A stretch of DNA of 30,375 nucleotides. Origin: a virus. Positions 23,927 through 30,375 of this stretch are shown in pieces (the stretch's first letter is position 1; every line of letters begins with the position of its first letter). Where the stretch lies: the IMG/VR virus record IMGVR_UViG_3300044632_002802, positions 1 through 30,375 of that record. One strand, given 5' to 3'. The position numbers and the translations under genes were made by a program. The notes below the pieces were generated by a model. The model did no database searches and was not told the DNA's origin. It saw only the letters and a list, made by a program, of their open reading frames with translations.

Positions 23927-24122
23927 TGAATTTAAAACCTTTGTATTTTGCCCTTATAGTAAAGTCATCAACATCTTCATTTTCTATAGATATTACTAAT
24001 CTTTTTGTTGCAGATCTTAAATATTCAACTTCTATGTCATTCCAAAAACCACTGTGACGCAAAAAATCTAAGCATAGTGCACGATCTCTCTCACTATTAT
24101 ATCTATAACTTAATTGCATCAT
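23913..24122 (-). CDS. small hypothetical protein, 69 aa
   Basis: This 69-aa protein starts with two Met codons and overlaps the previous stop as ATGA, then overlaps the next gene by 14 bases. It is charged and looks alpha/beta: a helix around SERDRALCLDFLRHSGFW and strands RLVISIENED and FTIRAKYKGFKF. No family recognised. Tight overlap on both sides is good evidence that it is translated. Confidence 0.72.
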   Translation of the reverse strand: MMQLSYRYNSERDRALCLDFLRHSGFWNDIEVEYLRSATKRLVISIENEDVDDFTIRAKYKGFKFNEIE

Positions 24123-24520
24123 GCTCTAAAAATAGAATTGCCCCTTTTTGGCACATCAAAATTATTTTCACTAACTTTTCCTAAACCCTTATGATGTACA
24201 TTGGTCTTTAATGCAAACGTACAATCGTCATCAGACAATATCATTTTTTCCAAAAGCTTTGCACCGTTTGCGGTAATAACAGCGTTACTCATGTCACCCT
24301 TAATAAGACCAGCAAGCTGCAGCTCAACAAAGTCAGTAGTATGCATATTAATTGGTTTAGCTATTTTTATATTAGAATTTCCATCAACAGAAGAAACAAA
24401 AAGAGAATATAAATTTTTAGCCTGCCTAGAATGAATGCTAATAAAATTTAGATTACTAACATTTATAGTTTTATTATTTACCAAAAAATCAACGAGAGAT
24501 GACTGACTTACTTTTTTCAT
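24119..24520 (-). CDS. hypothetical protein, 133 aa, possible winged-helix segment
   Basis: I do not recognise this protein with confidence. Residues about 62-95, DFVELQLAGLIKGDMSNAV followed by ITANGAKLLEKMI, have the helix-turn-strand pattern of a winged-helix domain (L..AGLI....ITa.G..LL), but the unit is short. The N-terminus starts MKKVSQSS, similar to MKKVAR in another gene of this block, and IKIAKP follows near residue 52. It shares ATGA overlaps with both neighbours. A DNA-binding regulator or an assembly factor would both fit; neither is shown. Confidence 0.7.
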   Translation of the reverse strand: MKKVSQSSLVDFLVNNKTINVSNLNFISIHSRQAKNLYSLFVSSVDGNSNIKIAKPINMHTTDFVELQLAGLIKGDMSNAVITANGAKLLEKMILSDDDCTFALKTNVHHKGLGKVSENNFDVPKRGNSIFRA

Positions 24521-25305
24521 GGATTACCCCACAGATTTGCACGATAAGGATACGAAGTTTCATAGCCCATTTCTTCAGAACCGCTAAGAAATGGATAAGG
24601 CTCATTACGTAATTCTCGCCAATAAAATCCAACCTTTGTATCACTAGACTGATTGTCTTCTAAACCCATTTGATATCTTCTTTGCTTTTGCTTCATGTCC
24701 TGTCTTGCATAAGTCTCTTCATCTACATCACTCCATCTGAATACTCTTTCTTCTGTTGGAAGATCAAGATTAGAATAAGGACCCTGTACAGATGAACTAA
24801 TATCAATATCTATTGCAATTTTTATATTAGAAGAATTTTGTTTTTTTATATAAGAACTAATTAAAAACTTAAGATATCCTATTTTTTTTATGTTATACTC
24901 ATACAATTCAATTCTTGACAGGACTACTGCAATTTGTTCAGCGGTTGCATGACTCATGCGATCAGCAGCCATGCATGAAATGTTTCTAATATGTTTTATA
25001 CAAGACCTATCTTTTAAAACAGAATGCTGACTTTTGCTTTTAACGTAGTTGAAACATTTTTGCAAAACACGGAGCCCATGAACAGTAATACCACCAGCAA
25101 TAGCCTTGACATTAATCTCAATTTTTTCCCATTCGTCTTTTAATTTTACTACTTGTTCTTTTTGCAAATCAGATAACCTTTGCAAAAAAAGATCAACGTT
25201 TTCTACAGAGCTGTTTTCTAAAGAAATAATCTGGGATCCATTAATGGCATATCCATAGTAATTTAATTCTGCTTGAATAGCCTGCAATTTTGAATCATGA
25301 GTCAT
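24517..25305 (-). CDS. hypothetical protein, helical, 262 aa
   Basis: I do not recognise this protein. The N-terminal two thirds are helical with coiled-coil-like stretches (VDLFLQRLSDLQKEQVVKLK). Three scattered Cys occur between about 88 and 112, and a segment around residue 160 reads NIKIAIDIDISSS. The C-terminal 80 residues are aromatic and polar: ERVFRWSDVDEETYARQDMK, later GFYWRELRNEPYPFLSG, and look extended rather than globular. The start overlaps the end of a 48-codon basic gene by 11 bases; the stop overlaps the next ATG by 4. Position suggests head assembly. Confidence 0.75.
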   Translation of the reverse strand: MTHDSKLQAIQAELNYYGYAINGSQIISLENSSVENVDLFLQRLSDLQKEQVVKLKDEWEKIEINVKAIAGGITVHGLRVLQKCFNYVKSKSQHSVLKDRSCIKHIRNISCMAADRMSHATAEQIAVVLSRIELYEYNIKKIGYLKFLISSYIKKQNSSNIKIAIDIDISSSVQGPYSNLDLPTEERVFRWSDVDEETYARQDMKQKQRRYQMGLEDNQSSDTKVGFYWRELRNEPYPFLSGSEEMGYETSYPYRANLWGNP

Positions 25306-25441
25306 TGCACTTCTTCCCCACTAAGTCAGAGGCATACTCTTGTGGATACAGAAGAGTAAAATAACGACACAATTTTTTCTTATTGTTTCTTTTTACTTTT
25401 TTTAGTTTATTTTGAAAAGTACTAGAATTAAATTTAATCAA
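25295..25441 (-). CDS. small basic protein, 48 aa, TTG start
   Basis: The apparent gap between two genes holds an open frame of 48 codons. It begins with TTG at 25439-25441, six bases before the end of the upstream gene, preceded by GAGGAG at 25449-25454, a strong site at about seven bases. The product starts MIKFNSSTFQNKLKKVKRN, is strongly basic in its first half, then has CRYFTLLYPQEYASDLVGKK and ends CNDS. Its TGA overlaps the next gene start by 11 bases. Compact overlaps and the good ribosome-binding site support it; the biased, AT-rich composition and TTG start are reasons for caution. It might bind nucleic acid. Confidence 0.55.
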   Translation of the reverse strand: MIKFNSSTFQNKLKKVKRNNKKKLCRYFTLLYPQEYASDLVGKKCNDS

Positions 25442-26015
25442 GCTCTAACTCCTCGTTGTTTGAGCCTACGAAAATCGTTTTCTGTTCTGAAACGAAAGGC
25501 TTAGGCTTAGCATCCGAGGTTATTTTTGATGATTCGACTGTATTATCCTTTTTGTCCTCTTTCTTTGAAGAAGGCTTTTTCTTAAAACTTTTTCTAGTTT
25601 CAGTAATTTTCTCAGGCTTTGAGTCCACTGGAGCCTTAACCTGCTTAGCTTCAGCTGCAGGAGATGAAGCGTCAGAGCAAGAAAGCAGACCAGCAGCAAC
25701 AAGCTTATCAAGTTCAACACATGTTGGATCATCTTTCAGCAAGACAACAGTGTCTCCTGAATTAAGGGGACTCTTCAGAAATTGTGAAACTATGATTTTT
25801 TTTGAACTGTTAGTATAAACTTTCTTTTCTGCATTTGCTGCATTTTTAGCGTCATTATCAATAGCTTCAACATAGCCGTTATGAATTGCCCATACTAATT
25901 CATGGTGACCAATTTTATCTTTAGTTAAATCAAAAAACACACCACGCTTTAAAACCAAATTCAAACCACCAAGCACTATTTCTCCGGTAATTTTTTCTGT
26001 TGTTCTAAATTTCAT
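25434..26015 (-). CDS. hypothetical protein with Lys-rich linker, 193 aa
   Basis: I do not recognise this 193-aa protein. The first 55 residues form a beta-rich unit (TGEIVLGGLNLVLKRGVFFD then LVWAIHNGYVEAID), resembling small head or tail-completion type domains with a Gly-rich strand pair, but no family can be named. A second short unit covers about 70-115 (SSKKIIVSQFLKSPLNSGDT). The rest is a disordered Lys/Ser/Pro/Glu linker ending in TIFVGSNNEELELD, an acidic tail. AAGGA lies about 11 bases before the ATG, which overlaps the upstream stop as ATGA. Confidence 0.75.
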   Translation of the reverse strand: MKFRTTEKITGEIVLGGLNLVLKRGVFFDLTKDKIGHHELVWAIHNGYVEAIDNDAKNAANAEKKVYTNSSKKIIVSQFLKSPLNSGDTVVLLKDDPTCVELDKLVAAGLLSCSDASSPAAEAKQVKAPVDSKPEKITETRKSFKKKPSSKKEDKKDNTVESSKITSDAKPKPFVSEQKTIFVGSNNEELELD

Positions 26016-26452
26016 ATTTTTTTAATCCTTTTCTTGGCCAAATTGCCAGACAACTGCTCAGGCTTGCTATCCCTATTATCGTCAGCCATCAAAGTAAATA
26101 TGCGAAAAGTACGCGAAAGTGGACCGTCATTGGTTGTAAAATTCAACTCTTGTCCAGACTCCCCGTATGGCATTTGACCCTGATCCCTACCAACATAGGA
26201 CTCAAATGGATCATCTGGATCAAAATCAGTCCATGGGTGATCGCCTGGAGCTATATGATCATATTTACTAGCACCACCTATAGATCCAGACGCGTCTGGA
26301 GCTTCATCGGGAAAACCCTGATCTCCAATTCTAGTTAACTTAGGAGATTCGCCAGAATTTGGACCAACATATCTCTTGTATGGATCTTTCCTATCAAGAG
26401 GATGTTCAAATGCTGCTGGCCAACCAGTGCCACGTCTGGCTACTTTTTTCAT
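26012..26452 (-). CDS. hypothetical protein with internal repeat, 146 aa
   Basis: I do not recognise this protein. It is rich in Gly, Pro and Asp and looks extended. A short phrase occurs twice: DPYKRYVGPNSGESP near residue 23 and DPFESYVGRDQGQMPYGESG near 82. N-terminal MKKVARRGTGW and C-terminal GNLAKKRIKK are basic ends. The segment TFRIFTLMADD near 114 is the most hydrophobic part. ATGA overlaps tie it to both neighbours in the block between TerL and portal. Confidence 0.72.
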   Translation of the reverse strand: MKKVARRGTGWPAAFEHPLDRKDPYKRYVGPNSGESPKLTRIGDQGFPDEAPDASGSIGGASKYDHIAPGDHPWTDFDPDDPFESYVGRDQGQMPYGESGQELNFTTNDGPLSRTFRIFTLMADDNRDSKPEQLSGNLAKKRIKKI

Positions 26453-27165
26453 GACAAAAGTAACTCTCGTTTTTTATCAATTATAGATTTAATAATAGAA
26501 TTTTCGCTGTCATTTAAATCTCTGCCAGCAGATGCAGCTTTGTAGGCTATATAAAAAGCGGCAGCATCTAGCTTTTTAACAGAATCTAAATCTCCAGTAG
26601 TATGCATTGACTTAACTTCAGAAGAGTCTCCAATATGAGACAAGTTTTTCTTTACATCCTCTGAAGGTACGCCGTCAAAATTAACAAAGCGTTCAGGGCT
26701 ATTTGGCAAACCAGAAGCAGAATCAGCGACATTAGCAGGAACCTGCTTTGAACCCTTTTTGCCTATATATTTTTCAAATAAATCTTTTTGCTTAGTAAGA
26801 TTTTTTTCTGCCTTTGAATAAGCTTCACGATAAGCTTGATCATGCATTTCTGTTGCAACATTTATTCTAGGAACCTCTTCTCTTATATTGTCATTTTTTC
26901 TTATTGAATATTTTAATTTTTCATCCATTTGAGCTTCAAGAGTCTGAGAATCAGACTTATTTTCTTTACTCATCTTGCCTTCGATAGTCACATCTTTATC
27001 AGAAGATTCGACTCTATCCAATACTGCTTCAGCTATTTCTGGGACATCTGATATTCCAGTGCCCTGATCTTTTCTATGCTGATCAAGATCAGAAGCTAAA
27101 CTAGCTGTTTTTACATTATCACTTTCAGAAAACAAAGATTTGACCCATTTTTTTAAATTAAACAT
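26449..27165 (-). CDS. hypothetical protein directly downstream of terminase, 238 aa
   Basis: I do not recognise this protein. I start at the ATG at 27165 (MFNLKKWVKSLF), with AAAGG eight bases upstream and the TerL stop two bases away; another ATG at 27186 lies inside TerL without a ribosome-binding site. The N-terminus is an amphipathic helix, followed by a charged, Lys/Asp/Glu-rich and mostly helical chain including VKTASLASDLDQ, YREAYSKAEKNLTKQKDLFE and a C-terminal AAAFYIAYKAASAGRDLND helix. It may be a packaging or head-assembly helper by position only. Confidence 0.75.
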   Translation of the reverse strand: MFNLKKWVKSLFSESDNVKTASLASDLDQHRKDQGTGISDVPEIAEAVLDRVESSDKDVTIEGKMSKENKSDSQTLEAQMDEKLKYSIRKNDNIREEVPRINVATEMHDQAYREAYSKAEKNLTKQKDLFEKYIGKKGSKQVPANVADSASGLPNSPERFVNFDGVPSEDVKKNLSHIGDSSEVKSMHTTGDLDSVKKLDAAAFYIAYKAASAGRDLNDSENSIIKSIIDKKRELLLS

Positions 27166-27167
27166 TT

Positions 27168-29042
27168 TTAAAACCTTTTGCTCCATTTTTGTTGTTGAAG
27201 TGTATTGCCAATAGGAACTCCTGACATGCTTCTAAAGACAACATCTTCTCCTACAGGATTTACTGATAATCTAACTAATTTTCCTTGAGGCAATCTTGTC
27301 ATAGTGTCATTCATGCAAGAATAAGCTGCACCAGCCAGAGCATCTACAACATCATCTGTTTTTACCAAGCCGTCTTTTTTAGCAAAAACACGGTATCCAG
27401 TTGGGGTATATCTGCGCTGCAGATACAACATTTCATTTTTTAATAAATCATGCTCTGGAATATCAAGTCTACCGGCAGAACATAAGTCATATAAATTATC
27501 ATATATAATAATTTTATATCTTTTTGTAAATCTAGTCATTTTTGCTGGAACACTATGTTTTTTAAGATGGTCAATGCTGTGTTGGGAGTTCCATTGATCA
27601 AAAGTAACAAGTTCAAAATTATACTTTTTACTCAAACTAATAATGTAATTATCAACTTCTTCTGTAAGAATTGGTTTTCCCTCTGCAGGCTGCCAATACT
27701 TCAAATGATCTACCTTTACTTTAAAATCCATCTTATTTGTTTCTGGATTTACAAAAAGCTCTCTATGGACAACACAAAGAGCATAGTTGTGAGAAGAAGT
27801 TGCTGGATCTAAATGGCAAAAATAGGTAAAGCCAGCCTCGCCGTGATCTTTGAGATGCAAATTGTTACTAAATGCCTTTTCAACCATATCTCTTGTAAAG
27901 AAAGTTTGTCCAGCTGTGCCACTAAATTCTGCACCAAACTCCATCATGAATTCTTCTTCTGTCATATTTGCAAATTTTTCACGAAGTAATTCTTGAGTCT
28001 GGTTTGGATTAACCTTCCATGTTGGAAGCTTGCACATTACCCTGTGAGATACTGCACTACTTTTCCTATATAAATCATAAAACACACCTTCTTTACCACG
28101 AGGAGAACTAATGCATATAATTTTACCATCATAAACGTCTTTTGTAGATTCCACTCCATATGGATCAATCACTTTTTCTTTGCGTACATATGTGGCAGTG
28201 GCAGGTGCTAATGTTCTGTATATACTTTCTCCGCCGCTACTACCAGCAGTTTGCTTATATAAGCCAATTTCATCAAGCAATAAACAATAGCAAGAAATAC
28301 CTGCTAAAGAATCAGAGTTACTGTGACCACAACGAATAATTACAGAGCCAGGACTGGTAGGCAATCCACGAGAGGCAAGCTCAGCATTTCGCACTTTATC
28401 CGCAGGAGTCAATAAATGAATTTGTTCAGATAAAATTCCAGATGGAACTATTTTATCAGCAAAATATGAACTATTAATAATTTTATCTTTTATTTCATTA
28501 AACAAAACTTGAGCTTGAGCCGAACTGTTTGCAACAGTAAGAATGGTGAATGGAGCTCCTGAACCTAAACCATAAAGCTTATAAGGGTCTCCTTCAGGAG
28601 CTTCTAGAAGTTTTGCTGCCTCATAGCATGCTAATATTGAAACAATAAAGTCTTTCCCGCTCCTGCGCCCCCACACAAGAACCAGCTCGCTCTTTGTGGT
28701 TCCGTTGTCTTTTTTGAAAAACAAATCACTTATATCTTCATCTTCAAAGTTATTTTCTTTACATAAGTTTATTTCTTCATCTGAAAGGGATAAATTTTCA
28801 TTACCAACACTATTAGCATAAAAAGCTTTTAACATAATTCTCTGAAAAGGGTATAAATCGATAGGAGTGGGCTTTCTATGAATTAACCCCAAATATTTTT
28901 CAGACTCAATAAATTCAATTATACTAGGAATACGACCAGCATCAGCGGCTGTAATTGTAACGTTCTTAACCGCTTCCTTTAAGCCTTCGAGATCTAAAAA
29001 GAGATCTGACTTTTTCTTTGGTCTTCCTGATTTACCCATCAT
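27168..29042 (-). CDS. terL: terminase large subunit
   Basis: This 624-aa protein is the DNA-packaging motor and nuclease. The ATPase half has the Walker A variant VWGRRSGKD at about 123-131 and Walker B YCLLLDEIGLY at about 252-262 with Glu258 catalytic. A coupling-type motif, CISSPRGKEG, is near 310-319. The C-terminal RNase H-like nuclease has its acidic residues in CHLDPATSS (Asp412), VTFDQWNSQ (Asp482) and VKTDDVVDALAGA (Asp563/564/567). Length is typical. The N-terminus MMGKSGRPKKKS is basic. The start ATGATG lies 11 bases inside the upstream gene. No small terminase subunit is recognisable in the window. Confidence 0.95.
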   Translation of the reverse strand: MMGKSGRPKKKSDLFLDLEGLKEAVKNVTITAADAGRIPSIIEFIESEKYLGLIHRKPTPIDLYPFQRIMLKAFYANSVGNENLSLSDEEINLCKENNFEDEDISDLFFKKDNGTTKSELVLVWGRRSGKDFIVSILACYEAAKLLEAPEGDPYKLYGLGSGAPFTILTVANSSAQAQVLFNEIKDKIINSSYFADKIVPSGILSEQIHLLTPADKVRNAELASRGLPTSPGSVIIRCGHSNSDSLAGISCYCLLLDEIGLYKQTAGSSGGESIYRTLAPATATYVRKEKVIDPYGVESTKDVYDGKIICISSPRGKEGVFYDLYRKSSAVSHRVMCKLPTWKVNPNQTQELLREKFANMTEEEFMMEFGAEFSGTAGQTFFTRDMVEKAFSNNLHLKDHGEAGFTYFCHLDPATSSHNYALCVVHRELFVNPETNKMDFKVKVDHLKYWQPAEGKPILTEEVDNYIISLSKKYNFELVTFDQWNSQHSIDHLKKHSVPAKMTRFTKRYKIIIYDNLYDLCSAGRLDIPEHDLLKNEMLYLQRRYTPTGYRVFAKKDGLVKTDDVVDALAGAAYSCMNDTMTRLPQGKLVRLSVNPVGEDVVFRSMSGVPIGNTLQQQKWSKRF

Positions 29043-29388
29043 CTTTACTCAAATAAATGAAGCCTGCTTTTTTGAACAACTGTTTGTACTCTGTTTTTTC
29101 GCCCAAATAAACGAAACAATCAGCATCGTTGCAGTCTTCCAGTACTCCATTTTTAGCGGAAACTTTCCACCAAAAAACATTTGGACTATCAAGCTGTAAA
29201 ACTATTTCAAAAACCCTAAGCTCTTCTTCAGATATACCAGATGCAGCAACATGAGTTGCTTTGTAAACACTTTTTGATGCTAAATTATGAGAAAAGGGTT
29301 TTGACTTAGTCTTACATATTTTGCTAAAGCAATCATTTACTTTAGCGACATGATGTTTTGGAATAATTATATGATATATATATTCCAC
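29032..29388 (-). CDS. hypothetical protein, 118 aa, GTG start
   Basis: I do not recognise this protein. It starts at GTG 29386-29388 and reads VEYIYHIIIPKHHVAKVNDC, mixed alpha/beta, with VFEIVLQLDSPNVFWWKVSA in the middle and LGEKTEYKQLFKKAGFIYLS at the end. Four Cys residues are present without a ribbon pattern. The GTG lacks a good Shine-Dalgarno site, so a different start remains possible. Its stop lies within the TerL start region. A small terminase subunit would be expected near here, but this protein is short and shows no DNA-binding helix-turn-helix, so I do not claim it. Confidence 0.65.
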   Translation of the reverse strand: MEYIYHIIIPKHHVAKVNDCFSKICKTKSKPFSHNLASKSVYKATHVAASGISEEELRVFEIVLQLDSPNVFWWKVSAKNGVLEDCNDADCFVYLGEKTEYKQLFKKAGFIYLSKDDG

Positions 29389-29420
29389 ATATTTTTTTAA
29401 AACAAAACTAAAAGTTTCCC

Positions 29421-29428
29421 TACTTATA
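29421..29428 (-). promoter_or_regulatory. possible late-promoter-like motif TATAAGTA
   Basis: The minus strand reads TATAAGTA, one mismatch from TATAAATA, in the 60-base gap before the gene at 29388 and 33 bases from its GTG. The spacing resembles the exact match at 22468-22475. It could drive TerL expression, but AT-rich composition makes chance matches likely. Confidence 0.22.
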
Positions 29429-29448
29429 TTTTTAAAAATAATTACTCA

Positions 29449-30222
29449 CTAAGCATTTTGTTGAGCCTGAGATATTTGAGCAGCAGCAGCAGATTGAGGA
29501 ACTTGTCTAACCGTGTTCTTGTTCAAGAAATCCATAAAGTTGTTTCTCCATGTTCTATGTCCACTGTGAGCAACAGAAATAAAAGGATCTAGATAAACCT
29601 TATTTCCAAGCTCCCTCCATTTTAAACAAGTCAGTATATCTTCACTAATGTATCTGCCGCCAAGAACTCCGGTCTGAAATACATGCTTAAAAACTTTTGG
29701 ATCTTGACTTATTGTATATGGAGGGCACGCTTTCCACAAAATATTAATTGCATTTTTACTCAACCTTAAAAATCCAGTTGGCACAGAAGCAACTTCCATT
29801 AGGCCATTCTGAATAGTAATATCTCCAATTAGATTAACTGGAAAGTCTTCAATTTCTGACTTTTTGGGATATATGCCAGCGACGAAGTCAACTGGATGAC
29901 TGAGTAATCTTAAAAACTGTTGTGGATCCCAAGAAATATCTGAATCAATATAAACTAAATCATCATAATTGTTTTCGTATGCATATGCAAACAAATCATT
30001 ACGAGCCTTCTCCACAAGAGCATCATAACATACATAAATAGGATCTATCAAAATATTATTTTTGACACATTCTCTTTCTGTCAAGAGCATGCTGTGATTA
30101 TACCATGCATCTATTCTGCCATCATATGCAGGTGTTGCAATCATCACTTTTCTTTTAGGCTTAACGCTATTTTTTTCTACTGATGAAGTGCTTTTTGTGG
30201 TTGTATTCTTTTTCTTTGCCAT
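29449..30222 (-). CDS. GT-A fold glycosyltransferase
   Basis: This 257-aa protein follows the GT-A pattern seen in many phage glycosyltransferases. A Lys/Thr/Ser-rich N-terminal 24 residues precede the first strand, KVMIATPAYDGR. ARNDLFAYAYENNYDDLVYI leads into the metal-binding DSD at residues 93-95. VDFVAGIYPKK, then ASVPTGFLRLSK, SEDILTCLKWRELG and a closing VAHSGHRTW complete the fold, the last His being a likely metal ligand. The C-terminus is Ala/Gln-rich and disordered. It lies upstream of TerL with 60 bases between them. Donor and acceptor are unknown. Confidence 0.85.
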   Translation of the reverse strand: MAKKKNTTTKSTSSVEKNSVKPKRKVMIATPAYDGRIDAWYNHSMLLTERECVKNNILIDPIYVCYDALVEKARNDLFAYAYENNYDDLVYIDSDISWDPQQFLRLLSHPVDFVAGIYPKKSEIEDFPVNLIGDITIQNGLMEVASVPTGFLRLSKNAINILWKACPPYTISQDPKVFKHVFQTGVLGGRYISEDILTCLKWRELGNKVYLDPFISVAHSGHRTWRNNFMDFLNKNTVRQVPQSAAAAQISQAQQNA

Positions 30223-30229
30223 AATAAAT

Positions 30230-30375
30230 CTATATCGGCAATTTTACTACTACAAAATATTCATCTTTGTCTAAATCATTTCTTTCTTGAATGTCAATGT
30301 CGTCAGTATAATTATTAAACATATTTTTAATTTCATTTTTAGAAAAACCAACACACATTTTTTTTACAATAGATG
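30230..30375 (-). CDS. C-terminal part of a gene cut by the window edge
   Basis: A frame runs open from the right edge to TAG at 30230-30232, seven bases before the glycosyltransferase start. The 48 visible codons read IYCKKMCVGFSKNEIKNMFN, continue through an Asp-rich segment (DDIDIQERNDLDKDEY) and end FVVVKLPI. The spacing fits the operon. The final strand pattern resembles the end of small Rossmann-fold enzymes such as methyltransferases, but too little is present to name it. An ATG inside the fragment could also start a 43-aa protein. Confidence 0.55.
   Translation of the reverse strand, partial: SIVKKMCVGFSKNEIKNMFNNYTDDIDIQERNDLDKDEYFVVVKLPI

Noticed and set aside
29032-29388. Small terminase subunit directly upstream of TerL
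   Set aside because: The size and position fit loosely, but there is no helix-turn-helix or coiled-coil oligomerisation pattern, so it stays hypothetical.

Overview
The window is the head-morphogenesis (packaging/capsid) region of a large, AT-rich tailed phage (Caudoviricetes), and I see no bacterial chromosomal genes. The diagnostic genes are a large terminase (27168-29042), a portal (16980-19244), a very large prohead-protease/scaffold protein (10722-16499), a capsid decoration-like protein (10118-10687) and an HK97-fold major capsid protein (9181-10053). Shine-Dalgarno sites are of the AAGGAG/GGAG type, the standard bacterial code fits, and TTG and GTG starts occur. The host cannot be named from the sequence. 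Gene size, several glycosyltransferases, PhoH and a CCA-adding enzyme suggest a large or jumbo-type genome.

Layout: nearly everything is on the minus strand, so transcription runs from high to low coordinates. At the right edge are a partial gene, a GT-A glycosyltransferase, a small unknown gene and TerL. Between TerL and portal (27165 down to 19250) lies a tightly packed block of about twelve mostly unrecognised genes, many sharing ATGA stop/start overlaps. It includes a DUF192 protein with a WYL-like C-terminus, a Gly-X-Y repeat protein, a 48-codon gene with a TTG start that is easy to miss, and a gene ending in a nine-A slippery run whose -1 frame continues into a zinc ribbon. Then come portal (with a nuclease-like C-terminal domain), a 137-aa gene, the 1925-aa protease/scaffold, the decoration-like gene and the major capsid gene, closed by a strong rho-independent terminator (9115-9151).

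Downstream of the terminator is an accessory and virion segment: a CCA-adding tRNA nucleotidyltransferase with an HD domain, a plus-strand island (6827-7530) that contains an internally deleted LamG remnant, a GT4 glycosyltransferase, an unknown acidic-tailed protein, a GT9-like protein, a subtilisin-family protease, a CHRD-like virion protein, an Ig-like virion protein, two unknown small genes and PhoH.

How the genes fit together (family knowledge plus inference): TerL pumps DNA through the portal into a prohead built from the capsid and decoration proteins on a scaffold that probably carries its own protease. The most unusual observations are the portal-nuclease fusion, the candidate frameshift that makes a zinc-ribbon extension immediately before portal, the 1925-aa self-contained protease/scaffold, and a K-x-A-[S/Q] motif that recurs through the head-module proteins.
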